Assembly: GCF_005887095.1 (NCBI RefSeq)
Contig: NZ_PNCI01000004.1
Span: 54,508 to 118,507, forward strand
Origin: Pseudoalteromonas rubra
GTDB taxonomy: Bacteria > Pseudomonadota > Gammaproteobacteria > Enterobacterales > Alteromonadaceae
Length of the DNA: 64,000 nucleotides
Direction: 5' to 3'
Shown here piece by piece: positions 57,123 through 64,000 of this stretch. Numbering within the stretch: the first letter of the stretch is position 1; each line of letters opens with the position of its first letter. Under the pieces are notes generated by a model that had not been told where the DNA came from, ran no database searches, and worked only from the letters and a program-made list of their open reading frames with translations. A program made the translations under genes and the position numbers.

Positions 57123-57965
57123 TTAAAAGTATCCGGTGACGGAAACATACCAGCCGCTCTGACCTGACTGACCGGCAATGCTGCCCAATTCCAGCCAGGC
57201 CGCAGTAAGATTGACCTGCTTATTGATAAACCAGGCAACAAACACATCCTGCCACTGTTGCTCGCCCAATCCGAGGTTGTCAGGCTTTTCACGATATTCG
57301 TAGCCCAAAGCCAGGTGCTGGCTAAGAAAAATGGCCGTACTGGCTTCGAGATAAATGCGTTCACGGCCCTGCTGACCACCATACCCCAGCAGACCAAGTT
57401 GATTGGCCTCGGTATGGCGCGCCGTGATATTCCAAAATGCGTTATAGCCGCCAAGCGCCCCCAGATGCAGCTTGCTGGCAGCTAAATAGATGTCAGTGCC
57501 GCTGTCATCTTCCGCGCCCAGTAAAGCGGCAACCGCATCGTCTTTTAACGACTTGTGTTGCAGGCCCAGGCTCAATTGTGGCCAGGTACTGTAAACGATA
57601 TCCCCATACAGGCGCACTTTAACACCACTTACCGACTGTTCAATATCGGTATTGAGTGCTGGCACCGCAAAGGTTTGCTCGGCATAACTCAGCTCGACTC
57701 TATCAAACAGGTTAGCCTGAATACCGCACACATCGAGGCGATAGTCGTCGACGCTGGCACGGCTGCAAAATCCCCCAAGACTCCACTGATCTTCGCTGGC
57801 ATAACCTGCAAGTTGTGCCCAGGGCACGATCCCACCCCCAGCGCTTCCTTCTACCTGAGAAACACCCGGTGTGGCCAGTAACTTACCTGATCCCGCGATA
57901 CTGTGTGTACTCACACACAGCACACAACTGGTCAGCAAAAGCCGCCAAGACTCAGCCCGCTTCAT
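57123..57965 (-). CDS. DUF3034-like outer-membrane protein
   Basis: A 280-residue exported protein (ATG 57965; TTG 57977 is less likely). The signal peptide ends at THSIAGSGK. GKLLATPGVSQVEGSAGGGIVPWAQLAGYAS is the family opening in shorter form (KLLATPGVSQVEGSAGGG), and repeated amphipathic strands end in WYVSVTGYF, with a terminal Phe, as in beta-barrels. The start overlaps the GGDEF/EAL gene by 14 bases, so it is in the same operon. Function unknown. Confidence 0.75.
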   Translation of the reverse strand: MKRAESWRLLLTSCVLCVSTHSIAGSGKLLATPGVSQVEGSAGGGIVPWAQLAGYASEDQWSLGGFCSRASVDDYRLDVCGIQANLFDRVELSYAEQTFAVPALNTDIEQSVSGVKVRLYGDIVYSTWPQLSLGLQHKSLKDDAVAALLGAEDDSGTDIYLAASKLHLGALGGYNAFWNITARHTEANQLGLLGYGGQQGRERIYLEASTAIFLSQHLALGYEYREKPDNLGLGEQQWQDVFVAWFINKQVNLTAAWLELGSIAGQSGQSGWYVSVTGYF

Positions 57966-60267
57966 GATATTGGCCAAGCCATTGAGTCAGTAGATCCGCT
58001 TTTAATGGCTTACTCAGATAGTAACCCTGCGCGTAGTCACAGCCCATTTCTTTAAGCAGCTCCAAAGAGGCTTTGTCTTCTACGCCTTCGGCCACCACGG
58101 AGAAACCCAGCTGATGACCCAGACTGATGGTGGAGCGCACAATACATTGATCCTGATGGGTTTCAGCAAGTTTCAGAATAAACACTTTATCCAGCTTAAG
58201 CTCATCAATGGGCAGCATTTTTAATCGGCCCAGCGAAGTTTGTCCGACCCCGTAATCGTCTAGAGATATATGTACACCGATTTCTTTAAGAACTTTAAGC
58301 GCCGCTATGCCTTTTTCCTCATTCTCTATCATGTCCCGCTCCGTCAGCTCTATGGTGATCAATGACGGAGATATCTGATAGCGATCTAGCATGGCTTCCA
58401 GGTGCGGCACAAAGTCAGGATCGGCAATATCCTGCGCCGACACATTGATGGCCGCTTTCATGGTGATCCCTTGTTCAACCCAGTTGGCCACCTGAGCCAC
58501 TACGGTTTTAAGCACCCACTGAGTCAGCTCAACAATCAAGCCGGACTGCTCAGCCAGATCAATAAAGAATTCGGGCGAGACCCATTCTCCGTTGCGCCGT
58601 TGCCAGCGGATCAGTGATTCAACCTTATCAACCTGTTGACTGTGCATGTTCAGCTTGGGCTGATAAGTCATAAACAGCTGACCGTCATCACTTTGCAACG
58701 CGGCTTTTAGTTCATCAATGATCAGCAGACGCTCCAGATACGCTTCGTCTTCGCCTGTCTGATAGAAATAGACCGAGTTATTGCCCTGCTGTGCGGCATT
58801 ATCGGCTGCTATCAGTGCCCGTCGCACGAGATCTTCCGGATCGTCTGCCTGCTCAGGGTAATGCACTACGCCCACGCTAAATCGCAGGTTGATCTCCAGT
58901 TTTTGTACCTGATATGGCTGGTTCAGCGCACTCAAAAACCCCGCAACACAGCCTTCCATGGAGCTGTCCTCTTTGGCTGCCAGCACAGTTAAAAACTCAT
59001 CGCCTCCCAGGCGGGCATTGAGCCCTTCAAAGCTGGCACCTATCTGCTCAATGCGTTGTGCGACGGCCTGAATACAGCTATCACCAACGCGTGGCCCCAG
59101 TTTATCGTTAATGTGCCTGAGCCCTTTAATATCCACTACCAACAGGTAATACACTCTGCCATCCCGTAACAACCGAGTGAGTTTCTCCATGGCCGCAGCC
59201 CGGTTATAAAAACGCGTCAGGCCATCGTGACTGGCCTGATAACGAATTTGCTTTTCCCGCGCCTGAATATCGTCGCCCATTTCATGAAAGGCATCCACCA
59301 GCTGGCAAATCTCTTTAGTGGGCCGAGACTCGTGTACAGTCGCTTCATAATCTCCCAGGGCAAAACGGCGCGCCATCACAGTTAACTGCTGCAAGGGGGT
59401 TGCCAGGTTACGGGCCAAAAAGCCACTGGCAACAAAGCCAAACAGCATAGTCACACACGACGACAGTATGATGGTCAGCACAAGTTGATCAAATTCCTGA
59501 TAGTCTTTGGTCATATCGGCACTCAGTACCAGGCTCACCGGCGAAGAGCTGAGCGCTGGCAAGGCCACTTCGGCATTGATATAAATCGGGAACTCACTCA
59601 ACCATCGTGTTATTTTTTGCTCATGTAAATACGCAAACAGATCCTGAGAGTCCGGTAAACTCAAAGAACTGGCCTTGATCTGCTCACCATGGCCGATAAA
59701 ACTCATCTCCATGCCGGTCAGTTCGCGCAGCTGTCTTGCGACCTCTGTATCTACCGCAAAGCCAACGATGGCGAAGGCAATGGTCCTGGGCGCCTTAACT
59801 GGGAGAATAATGGCTTGATACAACTGTTTGTCGAGGCTCACAAAGGCCGACTGTTCGGTGTGATTCAGCAGCTCTCTGAGCAGCGGGCGCAAGTCTTCGG
59901 CCAACTCGATTTCTGCCTGATTAGCGGAAATCAGCTGCCCTCTGACATCCAGCAACAGCATCAAGTCAGCATCAATTCGCTGACTGTGATTAAACAGCAC
60001 ACTTTCTATGGTGGGTGCATCCCGGGTTGCAACGGCCTGTTTAAAGCCGAAATCCTGCGTCAGCACAGTCGCGGCTGTGACCAGTAAGCGTTCTTTTGCA
60101 CTCAGATACTGCTGATAGACATTTTGTGCTACCTGAATATCCTGCTGCACTTTGCGTTCATTAAACTGGCTGGTAGACCACCAAAAGCTGGCTAAACTGG
60201 CTATGGCTGTTAACAGCACCAACCCGACGCACAGTGCGATAATGCGATTTTTAAAACTAGTGCCCAT
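57952..60267 (-). CDS. GGDEF/EAL sensor protein (cyclic-di-GMP turnover)
   Basis: A 771-residue membrane protein. TM1 (IIALCVGLVLLTAIASLASF) is followed by a large periplasmic sensor region resembling a double-Cache domain, TM2 and a HAMP segment (LATPLQQLTVMARRFALGDYE). The GGDEF motif is intact at residues 421-425 (LGGDEFLTV), so cyclase activity is possible. The EAL domain has ESL at residue 550 in place of EAL, with Asn, Glu, DD (LDDYGVGQT) and Lys ligands present, so phosphodiesterase activity may remain. It overlaps the cupredoxin-like gene by 11 bases and the DUF3034 gene by 14. Confidence 0.93.
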   Translation of the reverse strand: MGTSFKNRIIALCVGLVLLTAIASLASFWWSTSQFNERKVQQDIQVAQNVYQQYLSAKERLLVTAATVLTQDFGFKQAVATRDAPTIESVLFNHSQRIDADLMLLLDVRGQLISANQAEIELAEDLRPLLRELLNHTEQSAFVSLDKQLYQAIILPVKAPRTIAFAIVGFAVDTEVARQLRELTGMEMSFIGHGEQIKASSLSLPDSQDLFAYLHEQKITRWLSEFPIYINAEVALPALSSSPVSLVLSADMTKDYQEFDQLVLTIILSSCVTMLFGFVASGFLARNLATPLQQLTVMARRFALGDYEATVHESRPTKEICQLVDAFHEMGDDIQAREKQIRYQASHDGLTRFYNRAAAMEKLTRLLRDGRVYYLLVVDIKGLRHINDKLGPRVGDSCIQAVAQRIEQIGASFEGLNARLGGDEFLTVLAAKEDSSMEGCVAGFLSALNQPYQVQKLEINLRFSVGVVHYPEQADDPEDLVRRALIAADNAAQQGNNSVYFYQTGEDEAYLERLLIIDELKAALQSDDGQLFMTYQPKLNMHSQQVDKVESLIRWQRRNGEWVSPEFFIDLAEQSGLIVELTQWVLKTVVAQVANWVEQGITMKAAINVSAQDIADPDFVPHLEAMLDRYQISPSLITIELTERDMIENEEKGIAALKVLKEIGVHISLDDYGVGQTSLGRLKMLPIDELKLDKVFILKLAETHQDQCIVRSTISLGHQLGFSVVAEGVEDKASLELLKEMGCDYAQGYYLSKPLKADLLTQWLGQYHEAG

Positions 60268-60994
60268 GATGCTCCTTAAACATCTCCGAGAATGTGTTTC
60301 TGGGTGCCGGTGCCTGTGTCTCTACAATAACAGACCCGGATTGTTGTAATTCTGTCACCGCCACTATCCTGCGAGTGTCGATATCCTGTATTTGCAGTGC
60401 GTGCCAGATGGCCACTTGCTGGGCGTAAGCTGGTATTTGCACAGTCCCCTGCTGATCTGTTGTAAGCACATCTTTTGATTTAGAAACATAGATATAGCCC
60501 ACCATTGAATCATGGATATTACATCCTAAAACAACGACACCTGATTGTTCAAATCGTATCGGTTGAATGGGGGTGCCGGCATATAATTTGAGTTCAAACC
60601 GTTTAGTATCAGAGAAGGAATATACATGATGGCGAATATCATCGCTGTTTGGAAAGCTGACCGCCTGGCCTTGCATAATGGTGAGCAGCCGAGGCTGAAA
60701 CTGTTTATCAATCTGATCCATTACCGCCACCTGCTGCACAGAGCCTGCACGCAGAGGAGCGATAACCTCGACTACTGCATCTGGCAATGGAGCACCATGC
60801 TGGTCGCGTAATTGAAGGACATACGCATTACCGGTACCACTCTCGGCTCCATAGGCAACGCCAGTCATAAGAACCACTGCACAGCAACCAAATAAGACCA
60901 CGCTAAATGCAGCCCATACGTCCCCCACGGCTCGTCTGATCACGTTCAGACGCCCTTGTGCGATCCTTACCGGGTTATGCCCGCTGACGTTCAT
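60257..60994 (-). CDS. Cupredoxin-like periplasmic protein (methylamine-utilisation-type)
   Basis: A 245-residue protein with a long N-terminal region and one hydrophobic segment (AAFSVVLFGCCAVVLMTGVAYGA), then a domain with the copper-site pattern of small blue copper proteins: IRHHVYSF supplies a His, and VVLGCNIHDSMVGYIYV supplies the Cys, His and Met. Relatives in Shewanella and Vibrio are called methylamine utilisation protein, but no mau genes are present. It is the first gene of the GGDEF/EAL-DUF3034-hemoglobin operon. Copper binding is inferred from the motif. Confidence 0.78.
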   Translation of the reverse strand: MNVSGHNPVRIAQGRLNVIRRAVGDVWAAFSVVLFGCCAVVLMTGVAYGAESGTGNAYVLQLRDQHGAPLPDAVVEVIAPLRAGSVQQVAVMDQIDKQFQPRLLTIMQGQAVSFPNSDDIRHHVYSFSDTKRFELKLYAGTPIQPIRFEQSGVVVLGCNIHDSMVGYIYVSKSKDVLTTDQQGTVQIPAYAQQVAIWHALQIQDIDTRRIVAVTELQQSGSVIVETQAPAPRNTFSEMFKEHHGH

Positions 60995-61162
60995 GGATAT
61001 TTGCCTGAGCCACTTGCATACTCTTAAGTAAAAGTGACGCTGAAAAGAAAAGCAAGGACTAACACAAATTCACGTTCAGATAATACGTAAACACGAAGGA
61101 AAATCAGCGCTAAAGATTTGTTTTTAAGGCAAGGCTTGAGAAAGCTTGGTACATCAAAATGA

Positions 61163-61187
61163 AAAAAGCGGCACCAAGCCGCTTTTT
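61163..61187. terminator. Terminator downstream of purC
   Basis: Perfect stem AAAAAGCGGC / GCCGCTTTTT with a 5-base loop and T run on the right, A run on the left. It ends purC on the minus strand and can also stop plus-strand readthrough. Confidence 0.88.
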
Positions 61188-61209
61188 CAGAAGAGTCGTA
61201 TCAGATGAC

Positions 61210-62313
61210 TCAGGCGTCGATCAGACCATACTCTTTATCCAGCACCGCAATCACTTCGTCACGCGGGCTTTGAGGAATGCTTAACTGCCGACCAACGATT
61301 TTGCTGGCAATGCCGACATAGGTATCAGATACAGACATCATTACCTGCTCTGGCAGTTTGTAACTGGCAGCGAGCTGCTCACGCTCATTCATGCGGTCTT
61401 TGTTCAGCAGAACATCGCTGTCCGGTACATTGTTGATCAACAGCTGGCGGAAGCCCTCTTTTGAGTTCTCAACAATTTTACCGTCGCGGTAGGCCGGGCC
61501 ATCCCAGATCCGCGATGAATCCGGTGTCCCTACTTCATCAATGTAGATCAGGCGCTCGGTGCCATTTTTGTCTTCCACGTAGCCAAATTCAAATTTGGTA
61601 TCAACAAAAATCTGGTCCAACTGGGCCAACTCATTAGAGATTAGCGCAAAGCCTTCGCTCAGCAGCTTTTCATAGAGTGCAACATCGGCTTCAGACTTAA
61701 AGTTGAACGCATCCAGATTATCTGTGATATTGCGACGGGTGATGTTCACATCGTCCACTTCCGGTACATCTGGTAAACCACGAATGATCCCTTTCGTTGA
61801 CGGAGTGATCAGGACATCATCCAGCTTTTGATGGGCCGTAAGGCCCTCAGGCAGACCAATGCCACAGAACTCGCGTACACCTTTGCTGTAATCGCGCCAC
61901 ATGCTGCCAGTGATATATTGGCGGGCGATGGCTTCGACGCGCACTGTGCTGGCTTTACGCACGATCCACACGTATGGATGCGGAATATCCACAATGTGAT
62001 TGCCAGCGAGACCCGCTTCATCGAATAGTTTAAACCAATGGGCGGCCACACTGTTTAGTGCGATACCTTTACCCGGCACACCATTGAGGCCGTTTTCGCC
62101 CTGCCAGATGCAATCAAATGCGGAAATGCGATCCGAGATCACCATGATTGCCAGCTCAGTTCCGGTGGGAACATCATAGCCTTTTTCTTCGATTAAACGG
62201 GCGCTGTCCTGGTCGGTTAACCAATAAACTGAACGTACTTTACCACTGTGCACAGCACCTTTGGTGCGAATGGGTAGATCGTCGTTGACGTCTAGAACTT
62301 TGTAGCTACTCAT
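61210..62313 (-). CDS. purC: Phosphoribosylaminoimidazole-succinocarboxamide synthase
   Basis: Purine pathway enzyme that joins aspartate to CAIR. 367 residues, the long form of marine gammaproteobacteria and not the 237-residue E. coli form. Marks are [42 protein letters not shown] and [17 protein letters not shown]. It is monocistronic, with its own terminator and no PurR box that I can see upstream. Confidence 0.94.
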   Translation of the reverse strand: MSSYKVLDVNDDLPIRTKGAVHSGKVRSVYWLTDQDSARLIEEKGYDVPTGTELAIMVISDRISAFDCIWQGENGLNGVPGKGIALNSVAAHWFKLFDEAGLAGNHIVDIPHPYVWIVRKASTVRVEAIARQYITGSMWRDYSKGVREFCGIGLPEGLTAHQKLDDVLITPSTKGIIRGLPDVPEVDDVNITRRNITDNLDAFNFKSEADVALYEKLLSEGFALISNELAQLDQIFVDTKFEFGYVEDKNGTERLIYIDEVGTPDSSRIWDGPAYRDGKIVENSKEGFRQLLINNVPDSDVLLNKDRMNEREQLAASYKLPEQVMMSVSDTYVGIASKIVGRQLSIPQSPRDEVIAVLDKEYGLIDA

Positions 62314-62508
62314 TGTATCTCCATAGAGAACGGCTGCGTCTTGCTAAAGGACGCAAAATACAGAGGGGGTTAGAGCGGTGTATGATAGTCGAGCAGCCGC
62401 TAAATCACAATTGCTTTACCGCACTGTTCGGCAATATGCCGCAGGCAGGTTTAGCTTGAGGCACAAGTATTTTATGATGCAGGCGTGATCCGCCATTGAT
62501 GTGAGACT

Positions 62509-63195
62509 ATGCTAGAAATTAATAACCTGATATTTCGCTGGCCAGGCCAGACAGACGCCACACTCAACATACCTAAACTTGAGGTAGCCGCTGGTGAGCG
62601 GGTGTTTTTACATGGCCCAAGTGGCAGCGGAAAATCCACTTTACTGGGGCTGCTCAGCGGTATAAGCAAGCCCGAGTCTGGACATATCCGATTACTGGAT
62701 ACCGACCTGGCAAACCTCAGCGATGCCGCCAGAGATAAATTCAGAGCCGATCACATCGGCACCATATTTCAGAATTTTAATTTACTGCCCTATCTCAGCC
62801 CAATTGAGAATGTGATGCTGGGGTGCAATTTTTCTAAACTCCGCACTCAGCGAGTCAGTGCTTCTGGTAACACACTGACCCAGCAGGCCCAACAGTTACT
62901 GCAAACGCTCGGCCTGAGCCCCGAGATTATGTCACGTTCAGTATCACAGCTGAGTATAGGCCAGCAACAGCGGGTCGCAGCTGCCCGGGCGTTTATCGGT
63001 CAGCCAGAACTGATCATCGCGGATGAACCGACCTCGGCACTGGATGCCGACAATCGCAATACCTTTATTGAGCTGCTGTTCCAACAAGCCAGCCAGTATG
63101 GTGCCACTATCCTATTTGTCAGCCATGACAATAGCCTGGCGCCTTTATTTGATAACCAATTGAGTCTGGTTGAAATAAACGAGGTGAATCAATGA
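62509..63195 (+). CDS. ABC transporter ATP-binding protein (LolD/MacB-type)
   Basis: A 228-residue ATPase of the FtsX-associated group. Walker A is LHGPSGSGKSTLLGLLSG, the signature is LSIGQQQRVAAARA (Ile for the usual Gly), and Walker B is LIIADEPTSALDAD. It overlaps the permease gene by four bases (ATGA) and pairs with it. The group covers LolCDE-like lipoprotein release, macrolide export and some metal-linked systems; the His-rich permease suggests the latter, as inference. Confidence 0.9.
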   Translation: MLEINNLIFRWPGQTDATLNIPKLEVAAGERVFLHGPSGSGKSTLLGLLSGISKPESGHIRLLDTDLANLSDAARDKFRADHIGTIFQNFNLLPYLSPIENVMLGCNFSKLRTQRVSASGNTLTQQAQQLLQTLGLSPEIMSRSVSQLSIGQQQRVAAARAFIGQPELIIADEPTSALDADNRNTFIELLFQQASQYGATILFVSHDNSLAPLFDNQLSLVEINEVNQ

Positions 63196-64000
63196 GGTTA
63201 GTCACGTTAGCAACCAAAAGTATGCTCAATCGCAAGGCCAGTGTGCTGCTGACCCTGTTTACCATAGCCATCAGTGTGATGCTGCTGCTGACCATTGAGC
63301 GAGTGCGCCAGGAAGCCAAAAGCAGTTTCAGCAATACCGTGTCGGGCACCGATCTGATCGTCGGCGCACGCAGCGGGGATATTCAGCTTTTGCTTTCCAG
63401 CGTATTTCGCATCGGTCATGCCAACAACAGCGTCAGCTGGGGCAGCTATCAGGATATCAAATCGCAGCGCGGTGTAAGCTGGGCCATTCCCATCAGCTTA
63501 GGCGACAGCCATAAAGGCCATGCAGTACTGGGCACCGACAGCGCTTACTTTGAACACTTTCGCTATGGCAAAAAGCAAAACCTGGCCTTTGCCGCCGGCC
63601 GCGCATTTGTTAATGCACAGGAAGTGGTGCTGGGCAGCGAGGTTGCCAGTAAAATGCATTACCAGCTTGGTCAGCAAATTGTGATCTCACACGGCATGGG
63701 CAATACCAGCTTTCACCATCACGATGATAACCCGATGACCATAGTCGGGATCCTGGCACCTACCGGCACGCCAGTCGATAAAACCGTACACGTGCCACTG
63801 GCCGCCATCGAGGCCATGCATAGCCAGCCTAAATCAGCGCCCCGCATAACAGGTAAACCAAAGCAACCGACTGCACATACTCATAGTGATGCTGACGAGC
63901 ATGATCACAACCATGCAGATGAACATGGGCACAATGACAGTCATGACCACGGCCATGCTGATGAACATGGACACAACGACAGTCATGACCACGGCCATGC
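63192..64000 (+). CDS. FtsX-type ABC permease with histidine-rich loop, 3' partial
   Basis: The frame starts at ATG 63192 and is open to the window end (269 codons plus two bases). It opens MRLVTLATKSMLNRKASVLL, then one transmembrane segment (LLTLFTIAISVMLLLTI) and a large periplasmic domain (GTDLIVGARSGDIQLLLSSV), as in MacB/FtsX permeases. The last about 50 residues are rich in His, Asp and Glu, with two copies of a 14-residue unit (HADEHGHNDSHDHG). Such loops usually bind zinc or nickel. His-rich permeases of this class occur in zinc uptake loci of Vibrio; the match is tentative. Confidence 0.85.
   Translation, partial: MRLVTLATKSMLNRKASVLLTLFTIAISVMLLLTIERVRQEAKSSFSNTVSGTDLIVGARSGDIQLLLSSVFRIGHANNSVSWGSYQDIKSQRGVSWAIPISLGDSHKGHAVLGTDSAYFEHFRYGKKQNLAFAAGRAFVNAQEVVLGSEVASKMHYQLGQQIVISHGMGNTSFHHHDDNPMTIVGILAPTGTPVDKTVHVPLAAIEAMHSQPKSAPRITGKPKQPTAHTHSDADEHDHNHADEHGHNDSHDHGHADEHGHNDSHDHGH
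63912..64000 (+). repeat. 42-base in-frame tandem repeat coding a His-rich segment
   Basis: Two 42-base units (63912-63953 and 63954-63995), 38 of 42 bases identical, with a third starting at 63996. Each codes 14 residues with five His. Most differences are at third codon positions (GCA/GCT, GGG/GGA, AAT/AAC), so the protein repeat is under selection or recently expanded. The array may go on past the window. Confidence 0.9.

Noticed and set aside
63192..64000. LolC/LolE or MacB assignment for the final permease
   Set aside because: The His-rich periplasmic repeat is foreign to those families. I kept only the fold-level call.

Overview
The window reads as chromosome of a marine gammaproteobacterium of the Alteromonadales, most likely Pseudoalteromonas. 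This is an inference from gene content: an argCBFGH operon whose ArgH carries a fused GNAT domain, divergent argE, coaD followed by a Wzi-family protein, a TIGR01782-like TonB receptor, DUF2884, DUF2982 and DUF3034 proteins, and an RND pump coupled to msrA. Gene density is high. I saw no tRNA, rRNA, IS element, phage or CRISPR array. Both ends cut a gene.

Layout. 1-4.5 kb: tail of a metallo-beta-lactamase-fold protein, mltD, slyD, then an overlapping SDR/amidohydrolase pair. 4.5-8.8 kb (minus): a DUF2884 protein, two DUF1566 surface proteins and two small unknowns. 9-13.8 kb: RND adaptor, RND pump and msrA. 13.8-22.3 kb: btuB under a cobalamin riboswitch, yajQ, a VanZ-like protein, panE, thiI, a TetR regulator, coaD and a Wzi-family protein. 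22.3-29.5 kb: arginine biosynthesis, divergent from ARG-box-like sites.

29.9-36.4 kb holds the most unusual block: a five-gene plus-strand array with a small dehydrogenase-like subunit, a GMC flavoprotein with a Cys motif, a VioB-type ferritin-like protein, a phosphoesterase with a repeat-rich C-terminal half, and a putative heme-binding beta-barrel protein. I cannot assign it to a described pathway. It lies between argE and a strong terminator, next to a large zinc metalloprotease and fbp.

40.3-51.9 kb looks like a glycan-use locus: a secreted lysozyme-like/RTX-like/chitin-binding protein, a TonB receptor, a GH3 beta-N-acetylhexosaminidase-like enzyme, a ribose-type ABC transporter and a divergent, degenerate ROK regulator. 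Related palindromes overlap the TTGACA boxes of the receptor and the transporter. 51.9-56.4 kb: a sulfurtransferase and a surface-polysaccharide island (GT9, GT25, FkbM methyltransferase) around a secreted beta/gamma-crystallin-like protein; the part from about 53.8 kb is AT-richer. 56.6-61 kb (minus): a compact operon with a cupredoxin-like protein, a GGDEF/EAL sensor, a DUF3034 protein and a lipoprotein truncated hemoglobin. 61.2-64 kb: purC, then an ABC ATPase and a FtsX-type permease with a histidine-rich tandem repeat, cut by the window end.
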